Shown here piece by piece: positions 1-5,683 of a DNA stretch of 9,821 bases. Under the pieces are notes generated by a model. It was not told the origin of the DNA. It saw only the letters and a program-made list of their open reading frames with translations, and did no database searches. Numbering within the stretch: the stretch's first letter is position 1; each line of letters begins with the position of its first letter. A program made the translations under genes and the position numbers. Source of the stretch: JBCDIQ01 sp039024295 (GTDB lineage Bacteria; Bacteroidota; Bacteroidia; J057); NCBI GenBank assembly GCA_039024295.1, contig JBCDIQ010000216.1, positions 1-9,821 on the forward strand, in the 5' to 3' direction.

Positions 1-17
1 AAAAAGTACCCAAAAGA

Positions 18-74
18 CTCCCCCAAACAAATCGAGTTTATCCTTGGATATACGAGACCCCGCTGTTTGGGGAG
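18..74 (+). other. Stem-loop in the RT leader
   Basis: CCCCAAACA (21-29) is exactly complementary to TGTTTGGGG (64-72), and CT/AG (18-19 with 73-74) extends the stem across one bulged C. The 34-base loop holds a second, smaller hairpin: 37-42 pairs with 47-52 (one T-T mismatch) around a CTTG tetraloop. A run of seven T (88-94) follows 13 bases later, which is too far for a textbook terminator. It may be a structured RNA belonging to the RT, or the 3' end of an upstream transcript. Seen directly as complementarity; function is unknown. Confidence 0.4.
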
Positions 75-79
75 GCCAA

Positions 80-217
80 CGCGCATGTTTTTTTGCCAAA
101 ATACTAGCGTTTTAATTTAAAATTTGATCTATTTAGCTATTAGTAATATTCTGTCAAAAAACAGGATTTGCAAGACAAACTGATTTCAATTAGGCGATAA
201 AAGATGAAAAATGCGCG
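80..217 (+). ncRNA. Weak candidate for a retron-type msr-msd RNA
   Basis: CGCGCAT at 80-86 is complementary to ATGCGCG at 211-217. The pairing continues with TTT (88-90) against AAA (207-209) across one G-A mismatch, giving 10 pairs out of 11. The outer stem encloses 116 bases and ends 51 bases before the RT start, which is the geometry of the a1/a2 stem that closes retron non-coding RNAs. Against it, the enclosed sequence is very AT-rich, lacks the long stable msd hairpin, and is shorter than in well-known retrons. An AGC (106-108) could hold a branching guanosine, but this is not diagnostic. Treat as a hypothesis. Confidence 0.2.
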
Positions 218-268
218 CGATGATCGTCTTTTTGGTAAATTTCCTGAATCCACAATGCTACTATCCCC

Positions 269-1303
269 ATGAGCACCTCATCCGCCCGAACCCTCAAACG
301 TCGGCAGCAGCAGTTTTGCAGCCTGAATCAGCCCCGAGATTTGGGCTACCTGCTGGAAATACCCACCCACAAGCTGACTTTACTCAGCCTGAATCCCCAG
401 TACAGACTTTTTTCTATCCCCAAAAAAGACGGCAGCCAACGCTGGCTTGAAGACCCTACCCCCGACCTCAAGGAAGTGCAAACCCGCCTCAACCGCTACT
501 TGCAGGCCATTGCGTATAAAGCAGCATCCCCTGCGGCCTATGGCTTTATACTCACTGCCAGCCGTGACCCACATCCCCGCAACATTGTCACCAATGCGGA
601 GCAGCACCTGGGCTGCCGATGGCTGTACAATGCCGACATCGAAGATTTCTTCCACCGGATCAGTTGGCAAACGGTGTTTGAGCAGTTTTCAGCCCCTCCG
701 TTTGACTTTGACGATGAGCTGGCCCAATTGCTCACGCGCCTGTGCACCCATAAAGAGCGACTGCCAATGGGAGCACCTACCTCGCCCGTGCTCTCAAACT
801 TTGCCTGTAGGGAAATGGATGCCCAGTTGCTAGACCTGGCCGCCTGGGCCGGTTGGACCTACACCCGCTTTGCAGATGACATGAGCTTTTCTGCTCACGA
901 TGCCATGTCTCCTGAGCACCTGGACAAAATCATTCAGATCGTGGAATCGTTTGATTTCACCTTTAATCCTGAAAAGGTTCATCTGTACGGACCGGAAGAT
1001 GCCAAAACCGTAACCGGCTTGCGGCTGGAAGAACAAGTGAAGCTCCCGGCCGGCTATGCTGCCATGATGAATGCCGAAATCACCAAGCTGGGCCACGTGC
1101 TGGAAGTACAGCAGCAGGCCGGACGGCAAAGCGGCTGGGTGGCCCGCTACCGCCAGCGAGTGGAAGGGCTGATCACCTTCGCTGCCTTTGTGCTCGGCGA
1201 TGACCACCCGGTGGTAGATAAAGCAGACGCAAGACTCTTGAAAGCCCTCAACCCACCCGAACCACATGCGACTTTGAGTTGGTTGGATTTTCCATATGTT
1301 TAG
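269..1303 (+). CDS. Retron-like reverse transcriptase, stand-alone
   Basis: This 344-residue protein is an RNA-directed DNA polymerase made of the RT fingers and palm with a short thumb and no extra domain, the usual size of retron RTs. Motifs appear in order: FSIPKKDG near residue 49; the retron hallmark NAEQH (109-113); motif A NADIEDFF with catalytic Asp123; motif B LPMGAPTSP (165-173); motif C FADD (201-204) with catalytic Asp203 and Asp204; and the retron motif VTG (248-250). The GAPTSP form, NAxxH and VTG separate it from group II intron, DGR and Cas1-fused RTs. ATG 269 is the only plausible start, since TGA lies in frame at 245-247. Two positions differ from the usual pattern: Met167 replaces the common Gln, and Phe201 replaces the common Tyr. 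A CRISPR array on the same strand begins 401 bases downstream. The gene looks richer in GC than its surroundings, which fits horizontal transfer. RT identity is secure; the retron-like subgroup is likely; its biological job is unknown. Confidence 0.9.
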   Translation: MSTSSARTLKRRQQQFCSLNQPRDLGYLLEIPTHKLTLLSLNPQYRLFSIPKKDGSQRWLEDPTPDLKEVQTRLNRYLQAIAYKAASPAAYGFILTASRDPHPRNIVTNAEQHLGCRWLYNADIEDFFHRISWQTVFEQFSAPPFDFDDELAQLLTRLCTHKERLPMGAPTSPVLSNFACREMDAQLLDLAAWAGWTYTRFADDMSFSAHDAMSPEHLDKIIQIVESFDFTFNPEKVHLYGPEDAKTVTGLRLEEQVKLPAGYAAMMNAEITKLGHVLEVQQQAGRQSGWVARYRQRVEGLITFAAFVLGDDHPVVDKADARLLKALNPPEPHATLSWLDFPYV

Positions 1304-1401
1304 ATAGGTTTTAGGTATTAGCTGTTAGGCAATAGGGTTTTCAAACGTTTCGCTTCCTGATAAGTGAAAACGACATACTACTGGCTTGGCATGCTCTGGT
1401 T

Positions 1402-1474
1402 AGTCCCGAGCATCGGGACAAAATTTCGTCCTGCATAACCATAACCTGTTGAGTCCCGAGAATCGGGACAAAAT
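1402..1474. repeat. Two direct copies of a palindromic element, 50 bases apart
   Basis: AGTCCCGAG at 1402-1410 and again at 1452-1460 starts two near-identical 23-base units (1402-1424 and 1452-1474) that differ at one loop base. Each contains GTCCCGA and TCGGGAC arms around a 3-base loop (GCA, then GAA), followed by AAAAT. The period is exactly 50 bases. They resemble small REP-type intergenic palindromes. They might end the RT transcript, serve as protein-binding sites in the array leader, or simply be dispersed repeats; the sequence does not decide. Confidence 0.6.
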
Positions 1475-1487
1475 CCCGCAAAGCGGG
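1475..1487. other. Small GC-rich hairpin beside the twin palindromes
   Basis: CCCGC (1475-1479) and GCGGG (1483-1487) form a 5-base-pair stem around AAA, directly after the second palindromic unit. There is no T-run immediately after it, so it is a poor terminator by itself. It probably belongs with the neighbouring REP-like units. Confidence 0.35.
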
Positions 1488-1691
1488 GTGAACTACTGAC
1501 TTTTTCTCCTCCCTCTCCTTTTATCAAGCCCAAAAAATGTGTACATTTGGTCAAAAGGTCTTTGACGTGGATTATCTTATTGGTCGTACCCATACATTGT
1601 TCATAGATTGAAGTAAATCGGACCCAATGCACAATATGGCCGTATTACTGTTACATTTTTGAGTCGTTATCCGCAGAATATCAATTAGTTA

Positions 1692-1706
1692 ACCCGAGTA
1701 ACGGGT
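1692..1706 (+). other. Small palindrome across the leader/first-repeat junction
   Basis: ACCCG (1692-1696) and CGGGT (1702-1706) are inverted copies around AGTAA. The right arm includes the first two bases (GT) of repeat 1, so the palindrome straddles the boundary where new spacers are normally inserted in CRISPR arrays. A 5-base-pair stem is short and may be chance. Confidence 0.3.
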
Positions 1707-2225
1707 AGAAGTGCGTTCCATTTTAGAAAGGATTGCGACTGTCCCCGTCTTGGTCGAAGAAGACCATTTTGTCTGTAGAAGTGCGTTCCATTTTAGAAAG
1801 GATTGCGACCAAACAATCTTGCCAGGTAAAGTCGCGCCACTGGTGTAGAAGTGCGTTCCATTTTAGAAAGGATTGCGACCTGGTAGAACTAGTTTCGTCC
1901 ACATGCAGTGTCAGTAGAAGTGCGTTCCATTTTAGAAAGAATTGCGACGACAAGATGCAGATTTTATTCCGCCCTTCACCGGGTAGAAGTGCGTTCCATT
2001 TTAGAAAGGATTGCGACTCAAAGTCCAAATCCTTAAAAGGAGTTTTGAACTGTAGAAGTGCGTTCCATTTTAGAAAGGATTGCGACCGGTTATTCCAACC
2101 ATCAGGGTAGCTATCACTGCGTAGAAGTGCGTTCCATTTTAGAAAGGATTGCGACTTCATGGAGGGTAGTGCAAATCTGCGTCGAATCGAGTAGAAGTGC
2201 GTTCCATTTTAGAAAGGATTGCGAC
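1705..2225 (+). CRISPR. CRISPR array: 8 repeats of 35 bases, 7 unique spacers
   Basis: Repeats lie at 1705-1739, 1775-1809, 1845-1879, 1914-1948, 1983-2017, 2052-2086, 2121-2155 and 2191-2225. Each starts GTAGAAGTGCG and ends GGATTGCGAC. Seven are identical; the fourth has one G to A change at its base 27 (position 1940). Spacers are 35, 35, 34, 34, 34, 34 and 35 bases and show no visible similarity to each other or to the rest of the window. The last eight bases, ATTGCGAC, resemble the ATTGAAAC-type 5' handle of type I and III crRNAs, which argues for plus-strand transcription. The repeat folds weakly: bases 8-15 pair with 26-33 around one T-T mismatch and two G-T wobbles. Repeat and spacer sizes fit type I/III arrays better than II-C or VI-B, which usually have about 30-base spacers. 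No cas gene is in the window; the nearest gene is the RT. Array confidence is high; the type is inferred. Confidence 0.95.
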
Positions 2226-2236
2226 TGTGCATGCAA

Positions 2237-2277
2237 AACCCTGTCAAGGTTCAGAACCTTGACAGGGTTATTTTTTT
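2237..2277 (+). terminator. Strong intrinsic terminator after the array
   Basis: A perfect inverted repeat has 16-base arms (2237-2252 and 2254-2269) reading AACCCTGTCAAGG on the left and CCTTGACAGGGTT on the right, followed after one A by seven T (2271-2277). It starts 11 bases after the last repeat. The T-run side shows that it stops rightward transcription, so it probably ends the array transcript. Four A on the left flank could let it work weakly in the other direction, but no leftward gene needs it. Confidence 0.88.
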
Positions 2278-2300
2278 GGATTGAAAATCCATTTGATAGG

Positions 2301-2320
2301 CCCCTCCGCTGCGGTCGGGG
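2301..2320. other. GC-rich hairpin
   Basis: CCCCTCCGC (2301-2309) faces GCGGTCGGGG (2311-2320). CCGC/GCGG and CCCC/GGGG pair almost fully around a single central T, with a small bulge. It has no T-run. It lies just right of the array terminator and opens the repeat-rich intergenic patch that continues to about 2600; likely another dispersed palindromic element. Confidence 0.45.
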
Positions 2321-2393
2321 AGACACCGCTGGGTGGGGTTATGGGTTCATCATAATGATGGTCTTTGAAAAGAACATAGTTTCAAGCGCTTCA

Positions 2394-2597
2394 TAGAGCG
2401 GGCGTTTTACACCCTGCTCTATTGCAAACACCTCGCTTATCTTTTCAATAATGAGCAGCCTGCAGCCATCCGCGCCGTTTGGAAAACGGCGGTACGAAAG
2501 TTCTACTCCGTAGCGCGGGCGTTTTATACCCCGCGCTACTGCGAGCCTAAAAGGCCTGCCTATGCCCATCCGCGCCGTTTGGAAAACGGCGGTACGA
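2394..2597. repeat. Composite palindromic repeat, two units of two hairpins
   Basis: Each unit has hairpin A followed by hairpin B. A at 2394-2421 has arms TAGAGCGGG and CCCTGCTCTA; A at 2511-2538 has perfect arms TAGCGCGGG and CCCGCGCTA. Both share the loop core CGTTTTA. The second A carries arm changes on both sides that keep pairing (GAGC with GCTC becomes GCGC with GCGC), as expected for a conserved structure. B at 2466-2497 and 2566-2597 is 32 bases, identical in both copies and exactly 100 bases apart, with arms CGCCGTTT and AAACGGCG. The spacing from A to B is 44 and then 27 bases. The layout is like the paired REP (BIME-type) elements of other bacteria. No coding role is seen. Confidence 0.75.
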
Positions 2598-2670
2598 GAA
2601 CCCTGCTTCACCACCCCACCCAACTTTTTTCTATCCCATTTTTTCGCCCTAACTTGCCCAGGCAACAAAG

Positions 2671-2703
2671 TTTCTCACTTGAACGCCTGTTCAAACCGAG
2701 AAA
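2671..2703. promoter_or_regulatory. Nested palindrome ahead of the GH31 gene; possible operator
   Basis: TTGAAC (2679-2684) and GTTCAA (2689-2694) are perfect inverted arms around GCCT. Outside them TTTCTC (2671-2676) and GAGAAA (2698-2703) form a second perfect inverted pair, with 2 and 3 unpaired bases between the two. The element ends 28 bases before the ATG of the GH31 gene and lacks a terminator T-run. It could be a regulator binding site or a 5' UTR stem-loop controlling that gene. The regulator is unknown. Confidence 0.45.
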
Positions 2704-2731
2704 TCCACTTACAACCTGATTTCATTCTTCG

Positions 2732-5584
2732 ATGCGACACCTACTTACTGCATGTCTTTGCATTTTGGCCTGTCAAGTATGGGCACAAGTCACAGTATCT
2801 CCCGCCATTCCCAACGCGGATGACACCGTCACCATTACCTATGATGCCACAGCAGGTAATAAAGCCTTAATGGATTACGAGGGAGAGGTGTACGTTCATA
2901 CAGGCGTGGTCACCGGATCACTCGGCGCCATGAGCAAGGTCAAGTACGTCCAGGGAGAATGGGGCACACCTGACCCCCAGGTAAAAATGACCCGAATCGA
3001 AAAGAATAAGTACCAGATCAGATACCACCTGCGCTCATTCTATGGCATTGAGCTGAGCGAACCGTTTCTACAAATGTCTTTCCTGTTCCGAAACGCGGAC
3101 GGATCAATCGTTGGGAAAACGGCAGAGAACCAGGAAGCCTTTTATCCGGAATTATCCACCCTCTCCTCCCGCGCCATGGACAAAGCCAGCGGAAAAGACG
3201 GCGTGTTCCTGGGCAAGCTGGATAAAGCTGAGGTACTGGAAGATAATCGGCTGTTACTCACCTCTGGCAAGCAACAGGTGGTGGTAGAGTTTTATGAAAA
3301 TCATGCAGTTCGCGTGACCCTAAAACGTGATCCGGATCGAAATCCTGACTTATCCGGTGACTTAGTGGGATTACCAGATGTGGTTGCTCCTAAGATCAAC
3401 ATTGGCGAAAAATTTACTAGCTATACCAACGGCGAATATGAACTTCGCGTGCACCATGATCCCCTGAGAATAGAATATTTCAAGGGAGACCAGCAGCTTT
3501 TTTTTGATGCAGATGGCCTGTTCATGGACTCTAAGGATCAAATTATGGGCCTGCGCATGCAGCTCAAACCCTCCGAAGCATTATACGGCACAGGTTCGCG
3601 TGCCCTTCCCATGAATCGTCGAGGTCAGCGTTTTGCGGTATACCACAGCGCGATGTATGGCTACGAATTTGGAGAGCCTACTATCAATATTTCATTGCCC
3701 ATTTTGATTTCTTCTCGGGGGTATGCGTTGATATTCGATACGCCTTATCGTGGATATTTTGACCTGGAAAAATCCGAACGAGAGCTGGCTGAATTCGGGG
3801 CAAAAACTAAAAAGGGACTTAGCTACGTGATCATTCCCGGTGATACCCCTGAAAAACTGGTCCAGGAAATTTCCCAAGTTACCGGGAAACAACCTTTGCC
3901 ACCACGCTGGGCACTAGGGTATATCCAGTCCCGCTACGGCTATAAAACCGTGGATGAAATGCAGAGTACCGTAGAGCAACTTCAGGCTGCGGATTATCCG
4001 CTGGATGCCGTCATTCTGGATTTATACTGGTTTGGGGACAAAGATCAAATGGGAAAGTTGGATTGGGATGAAAACCAATTTCCAAATGTGGAAGGGGTAC
4101 TAGAGAAGCTAGAAGGGGAGAATGTAAAGGTGGTGGTCATCACGGAGCCTTACTTCACCAAAGGTTCTGGAAATTATGAATACTTGGATAGCCTGGGATT
4201 TTTAACCAAAAATGAAAAGGGAGAGGATTACTTCATGCCCGACTTTTGGGCCGGTCCAGGGGGACTTCTCGACCTAACTCAGGAAGGAGCCCGAAATTGG
4301 ATGTGGCAATTTTATGTGGATCGAGTGAATGAAGGAGTAGACGGATTTTGGTGTGACTTAGGCGAACCTGAACGGCACCCACCCGACATGCTACATGCAT
4401 TCGGCAATGCCGAAGAGGTCCACAACCAATATCCCCAAATCTGGAATAAGATGGTGTATGAAAACCATCGAAGCGATTTTCCGGATATGCGGGTGTTCAA
4501 CCTCTCTCGCTCAGGGTACATCGGCATGCAGCGTTATGCTACCTTCCCGTGGTCAGGCGACGTCAAAAGAAGCTGGAACGGCTTTCGTCCTCAACCCTCC
4601 ATCATGTTGAGCATGGGCATGTGCGGGGTAGGCTACATGCACTCGGATGCAGGGGGATTCACCGGAGCCAAAAAAGACCCGGAGCTTTACACCCGGTGGA
4701 TGCAATTCAGCGGTTTTGCCCCCATTTTCCGGGCACACAGCGCAGGGCTGCCCGCAGAGCCCATTTTCTTCCCGGACAGTGTTCAGGATGCTGTCCGTAA
4801 ATCCATCAAGCTGCGTTACCAGTTGCTGCCCTACAATTATACCCTCGCATGGGAAAATAGTACTTCTGGCACCCCTATGGCGCGCCCTGTTATGTATTAT
4901 CATCCAGACTTAGCTGAGCAAACCACCGAAGAAGACGCTTACTTTTGGGGCCGGGATTTACTGGTGGTGCCGATTTTGGAGGCAGGACAGAAGAAAAAAA
5001 CAGTATTTTTACCCCCTGGAAAATGGACACATTTTCATTCAGGTACGAGGATTGAGGGGAACCGTGCCTACACCATGCCAGTGAGGTGGGATCACCTTCC
5101 CCTGCTGGTACGTGAAGGTGCCTTTATTCCGATGTCCCCCCTGAAATATAACACCCAAGAGGTTAACCTGGATACGATCATGATTCGTCATTATCCCTCT
5201 TCTGCAAATAGCTCAGGCACCCTGTATTGGGATGATGGACAAAATCCAGATGCCCTCAAAGAGAAGGCATACACCCTCATTTCCTTCGACAGTGAACCTC
5301 TTCCCAAAGGAAAAGGCTACCAGATTCAATTATCATCTGAAGGGAAGGGATTTGAAGGATTGCCCAACCAGCATGAGGTCTACTTCACCGTTTACGACTT
5401 AAAGAAGGGTCCAAAACGAGTCACAGCAGGTAGCACCAATTTGTCAAAAACATCTTCCTTTAGTGCCATGAAGGAAAAAGTAAACAGCTTTTATTTCGAT
5501 TCGATTACAGGTAACCTTCATGTGCATACCCAATGGTCCAGACAGGATGTGGAAATCACCCTTTCAGGAAAGAAGATGTTCTAA
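2732..5584 (+). CDS. Secreted GH31 alpha-glucosidase or alpha-glucosyltransferase
   Basis: This 950-residue glycoside hydrolase of family 31 should cleave or transfer alpha-linked glucose units from oligosaccharides in the periplasm or outside. Residues 1-18 form a signal peptide with cleavage after VWA; an ILAC at 11-14 makes a lipoprotein less likely but possible. An immunoglobulin-like domain of about 110 residues follows, then the GH31 N-terminal beta-sandwich (about 150-385), the TIM barrel (about 390-715) and C-terminal beta domains. In the barrel, VILDLYWFG holds Asp430, a sugar-binding position; WCDLGEPE carries the nucleophile Asp542; FPWSGD carries the acid/base Asp610; FRAHS and HSDAGG follow as expected. 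The GEPE form recalls GH31 oligosaccharide 4-alpha-glucosyltransferases, so transglycosylation is plausible, not shown. No type IX secretion tail is seen. ATG 2732 is chosen because the signal peptide begins there. The following gene starts 99 bases downstream on the same strand. Confidence 0.93.
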   Translation: MRHLLTACLCILACQVWAQVTVSPAIPNADDTVTITYDATAGNKALMDYEGEVYVHTGVVTGSLGAMSKVKYVQGEWGTPDPQVKMTRIEKNKYQIRYHLRSFYGIELSEPFLQMSFLFRNADGSIVGKTAENQEAFYPELSTLSSRAMDKASGKDGVFLGKLDKAEVLEDNRLLLTSGKQQVVVEFYENHAVRVTLKRDPDRNPDLSGDLVGLPDVVAPKINIGEKFTSYTNGEYELRVHHDPLRIEYFKGDQQLFFDADGLFMDSKDQIMGLRMQLKPSEALYGTGSRALPMNRRGQRFAVYHSAMYGYEFGEPTINISLPILISSRGYALIFDTPYRGYFDLEKSERELAEFGAKTKKGLSYVIIPGDTPEKLVQEISQVTGKQPLPPRWALGYIQSRYGYKTVDEMQSTVEQLQAADYPLDAVILDLYWFGDKDQMGKLDWDENQFPNVEGVLEKLEGENVKVVVITEPYFTKGSGNYEYLDSLGFLTKNEKGEDYFMPDFWAGPGGLLDLTQEGARNWMWQFYVDRVNEGVDGFWCDLGEPERHPPDMLHAFGNAEEVHNQYPQIWNKMVYENHRSDFPDMRVFNLSRSGYIGMQRYATFPWSGDVKRSWNGFRPQPSIMLSMGMCGVGYMHSDAGGFTGAKKDPELYTRWMQFSGFAPIFRAHSAGLPAEPIFFPDSVQDAVRKSIKLRYQLLPYNYTLAWENSTSGTPMARPVMYYHPDLAEQTTEEDAYFWGRDLLVVPILEAGQKKKTVFLPPGKWTHFHSGTRIEGNRAYTMPVRWDHLPLLVREGAFIPMSPLKYNTQEVNLDTIMIRHYPSSANSSGTLYWDDGQNPDALKEKAYTLISFDSEPLPKGKGYQIQLSSEGKGFEGLPNQHEVYFTVYDLKKGPKRVTAGSTNLSKTSSFSAMKEKVNSFYFDSITGNLHVHTQWSRQDVEITLSGKKMF

Positions 5585-5612
5585 TTGTAAGCGAGAGATA
5601 ATTCCTACTCTT

Positions 5613-5622
5613 ATTCTAGAAT
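5613..5622. other. Perfect 10-base palindrome between GH31 and acetoacetyl-CoA synthetase genes
   Basis: ATTCTAGAAT is self-complementary over its full length and lies in the 99-base gap after the GH31 stop. A second inverted pair in the same gap is AGCCTA (5632-5637) with TAGGCT (5656-5661), 18 bases apart. Neither has a T-run, so they are weak as terminators and could equally be regulator sites for the next gene, or chance. Confidence 0.25.
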
Positions 5623-5683
5623 CATTGTGTAAGCCTACGTATTGACTTGCGGAATTAGGCTGATAACCAAAAACTTAAATACT

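Larger units (their letters stand above)
1..268. other. Non-coding leader upstream of the reverse transcriptase, with possible RNA stem-loops
   Basis: No gene can be assigned here. The first ~110 bases are open in all three plus frames, and a minus-strand ATG at 86-84 stays open to the left edge, so the end or start of a truncated neighbour cannot be excluded; none of these peptides is recognisable. The stretch from about 95 to 210 is AT-rich and has stops in the RT frame, the last of them a TGA at 245-247. It is the place where a retron would carry its msr-msd RNA. The two most visible foldings are listed separately. The window begins only 268 bases ahead of the RT, so part of any upstream RNA or gene may be missing. 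Confidence 0.5.
1304..1704 (+). promoter_or_regulatory. Non-coding stretch between RT and array; probable CRISPR leader
   Basis: There is no convincing gene in these 401 bases. They hold an AAACGTTT palindrome (1343-1350) shortly after the RT stop, a pair of identical-arm hairpins at 1402-1474, a pyrimidine-rich tract (1500-1520) and an AT-rich last 200 bases that run into the first repeat. Because repeat polarity and the terminator both point to rightward transcription, the array promoter should lie here. TACATTTT at 1652-1659 matches the Bacteroidota -7 box (TAnnTTTG) in 7 of 8 places and is 45 bases before the first repeat, but no -33 TTTG sits at the right distance. Leader status is inferred from position and orientation. 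Confidence 0.45.

Noticed and set aside
18..94. Stem 18-74 with the T-run at 88-94 as an intrinsic terminator
   Set aside because: The T-run starts 13 bases after the stem, too far for standard termination, so it is listed only as a stem-loop.
1..120. Possible end of an upstream gene
   Set aside because: All three plus frames are open to about 105-120 and none gives a recognisable peptide, so no coding call can be supported.
164..176. GGATTTGCAAGAC in the RT leader, similar to the repeat end GGATTGCGAC
   Set aside because: Three inserted bases are needed to align it and the rest of the repeat does not match, so it is likely chance rather than a degenerate repeat.
211..450. 79-residue plus-strand open frame overlapping the RT start
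   Set aside because: It runs out of frame into the RT coding region, is proline-rich without pattern, and the RT motifs lie clearly in the other frame.
269..1303. RT as a diversity-generating retroelement or group II intron RT
   Set aside because: Motif B is GAPTSP rather than the SQ form of DGRs, no template/variable repeat pair is visible, and there is no maturase or endonuclease domain. NAxxH and VTG favour a retron-like RT.
1378..1632. 84-residue minus-strand open frame between RT and array
   Set aside because: It spans the twin palindromes and has no recognisable protein features; it is probably an accident of a non-coding leader.
1723..2160. Long minus-strand open frame through the array, encoding a peptide with SQSFLKWNALL repeated
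   Set aside because: It is made by the CRISPR repeat, whose 69-base period with many of the spacers keeps the frame. The spacers are unrelated to each other and no start signal is evident. The plus-strand open frames through the array are rejected for the same reason.
5642..5683. TTG start extending the acetoacetyl-CoA synthetase by 14 residues
   Set aside because: The extension includes no family-like sequence, and ATG 5684 gives the normal N-terminus and length.
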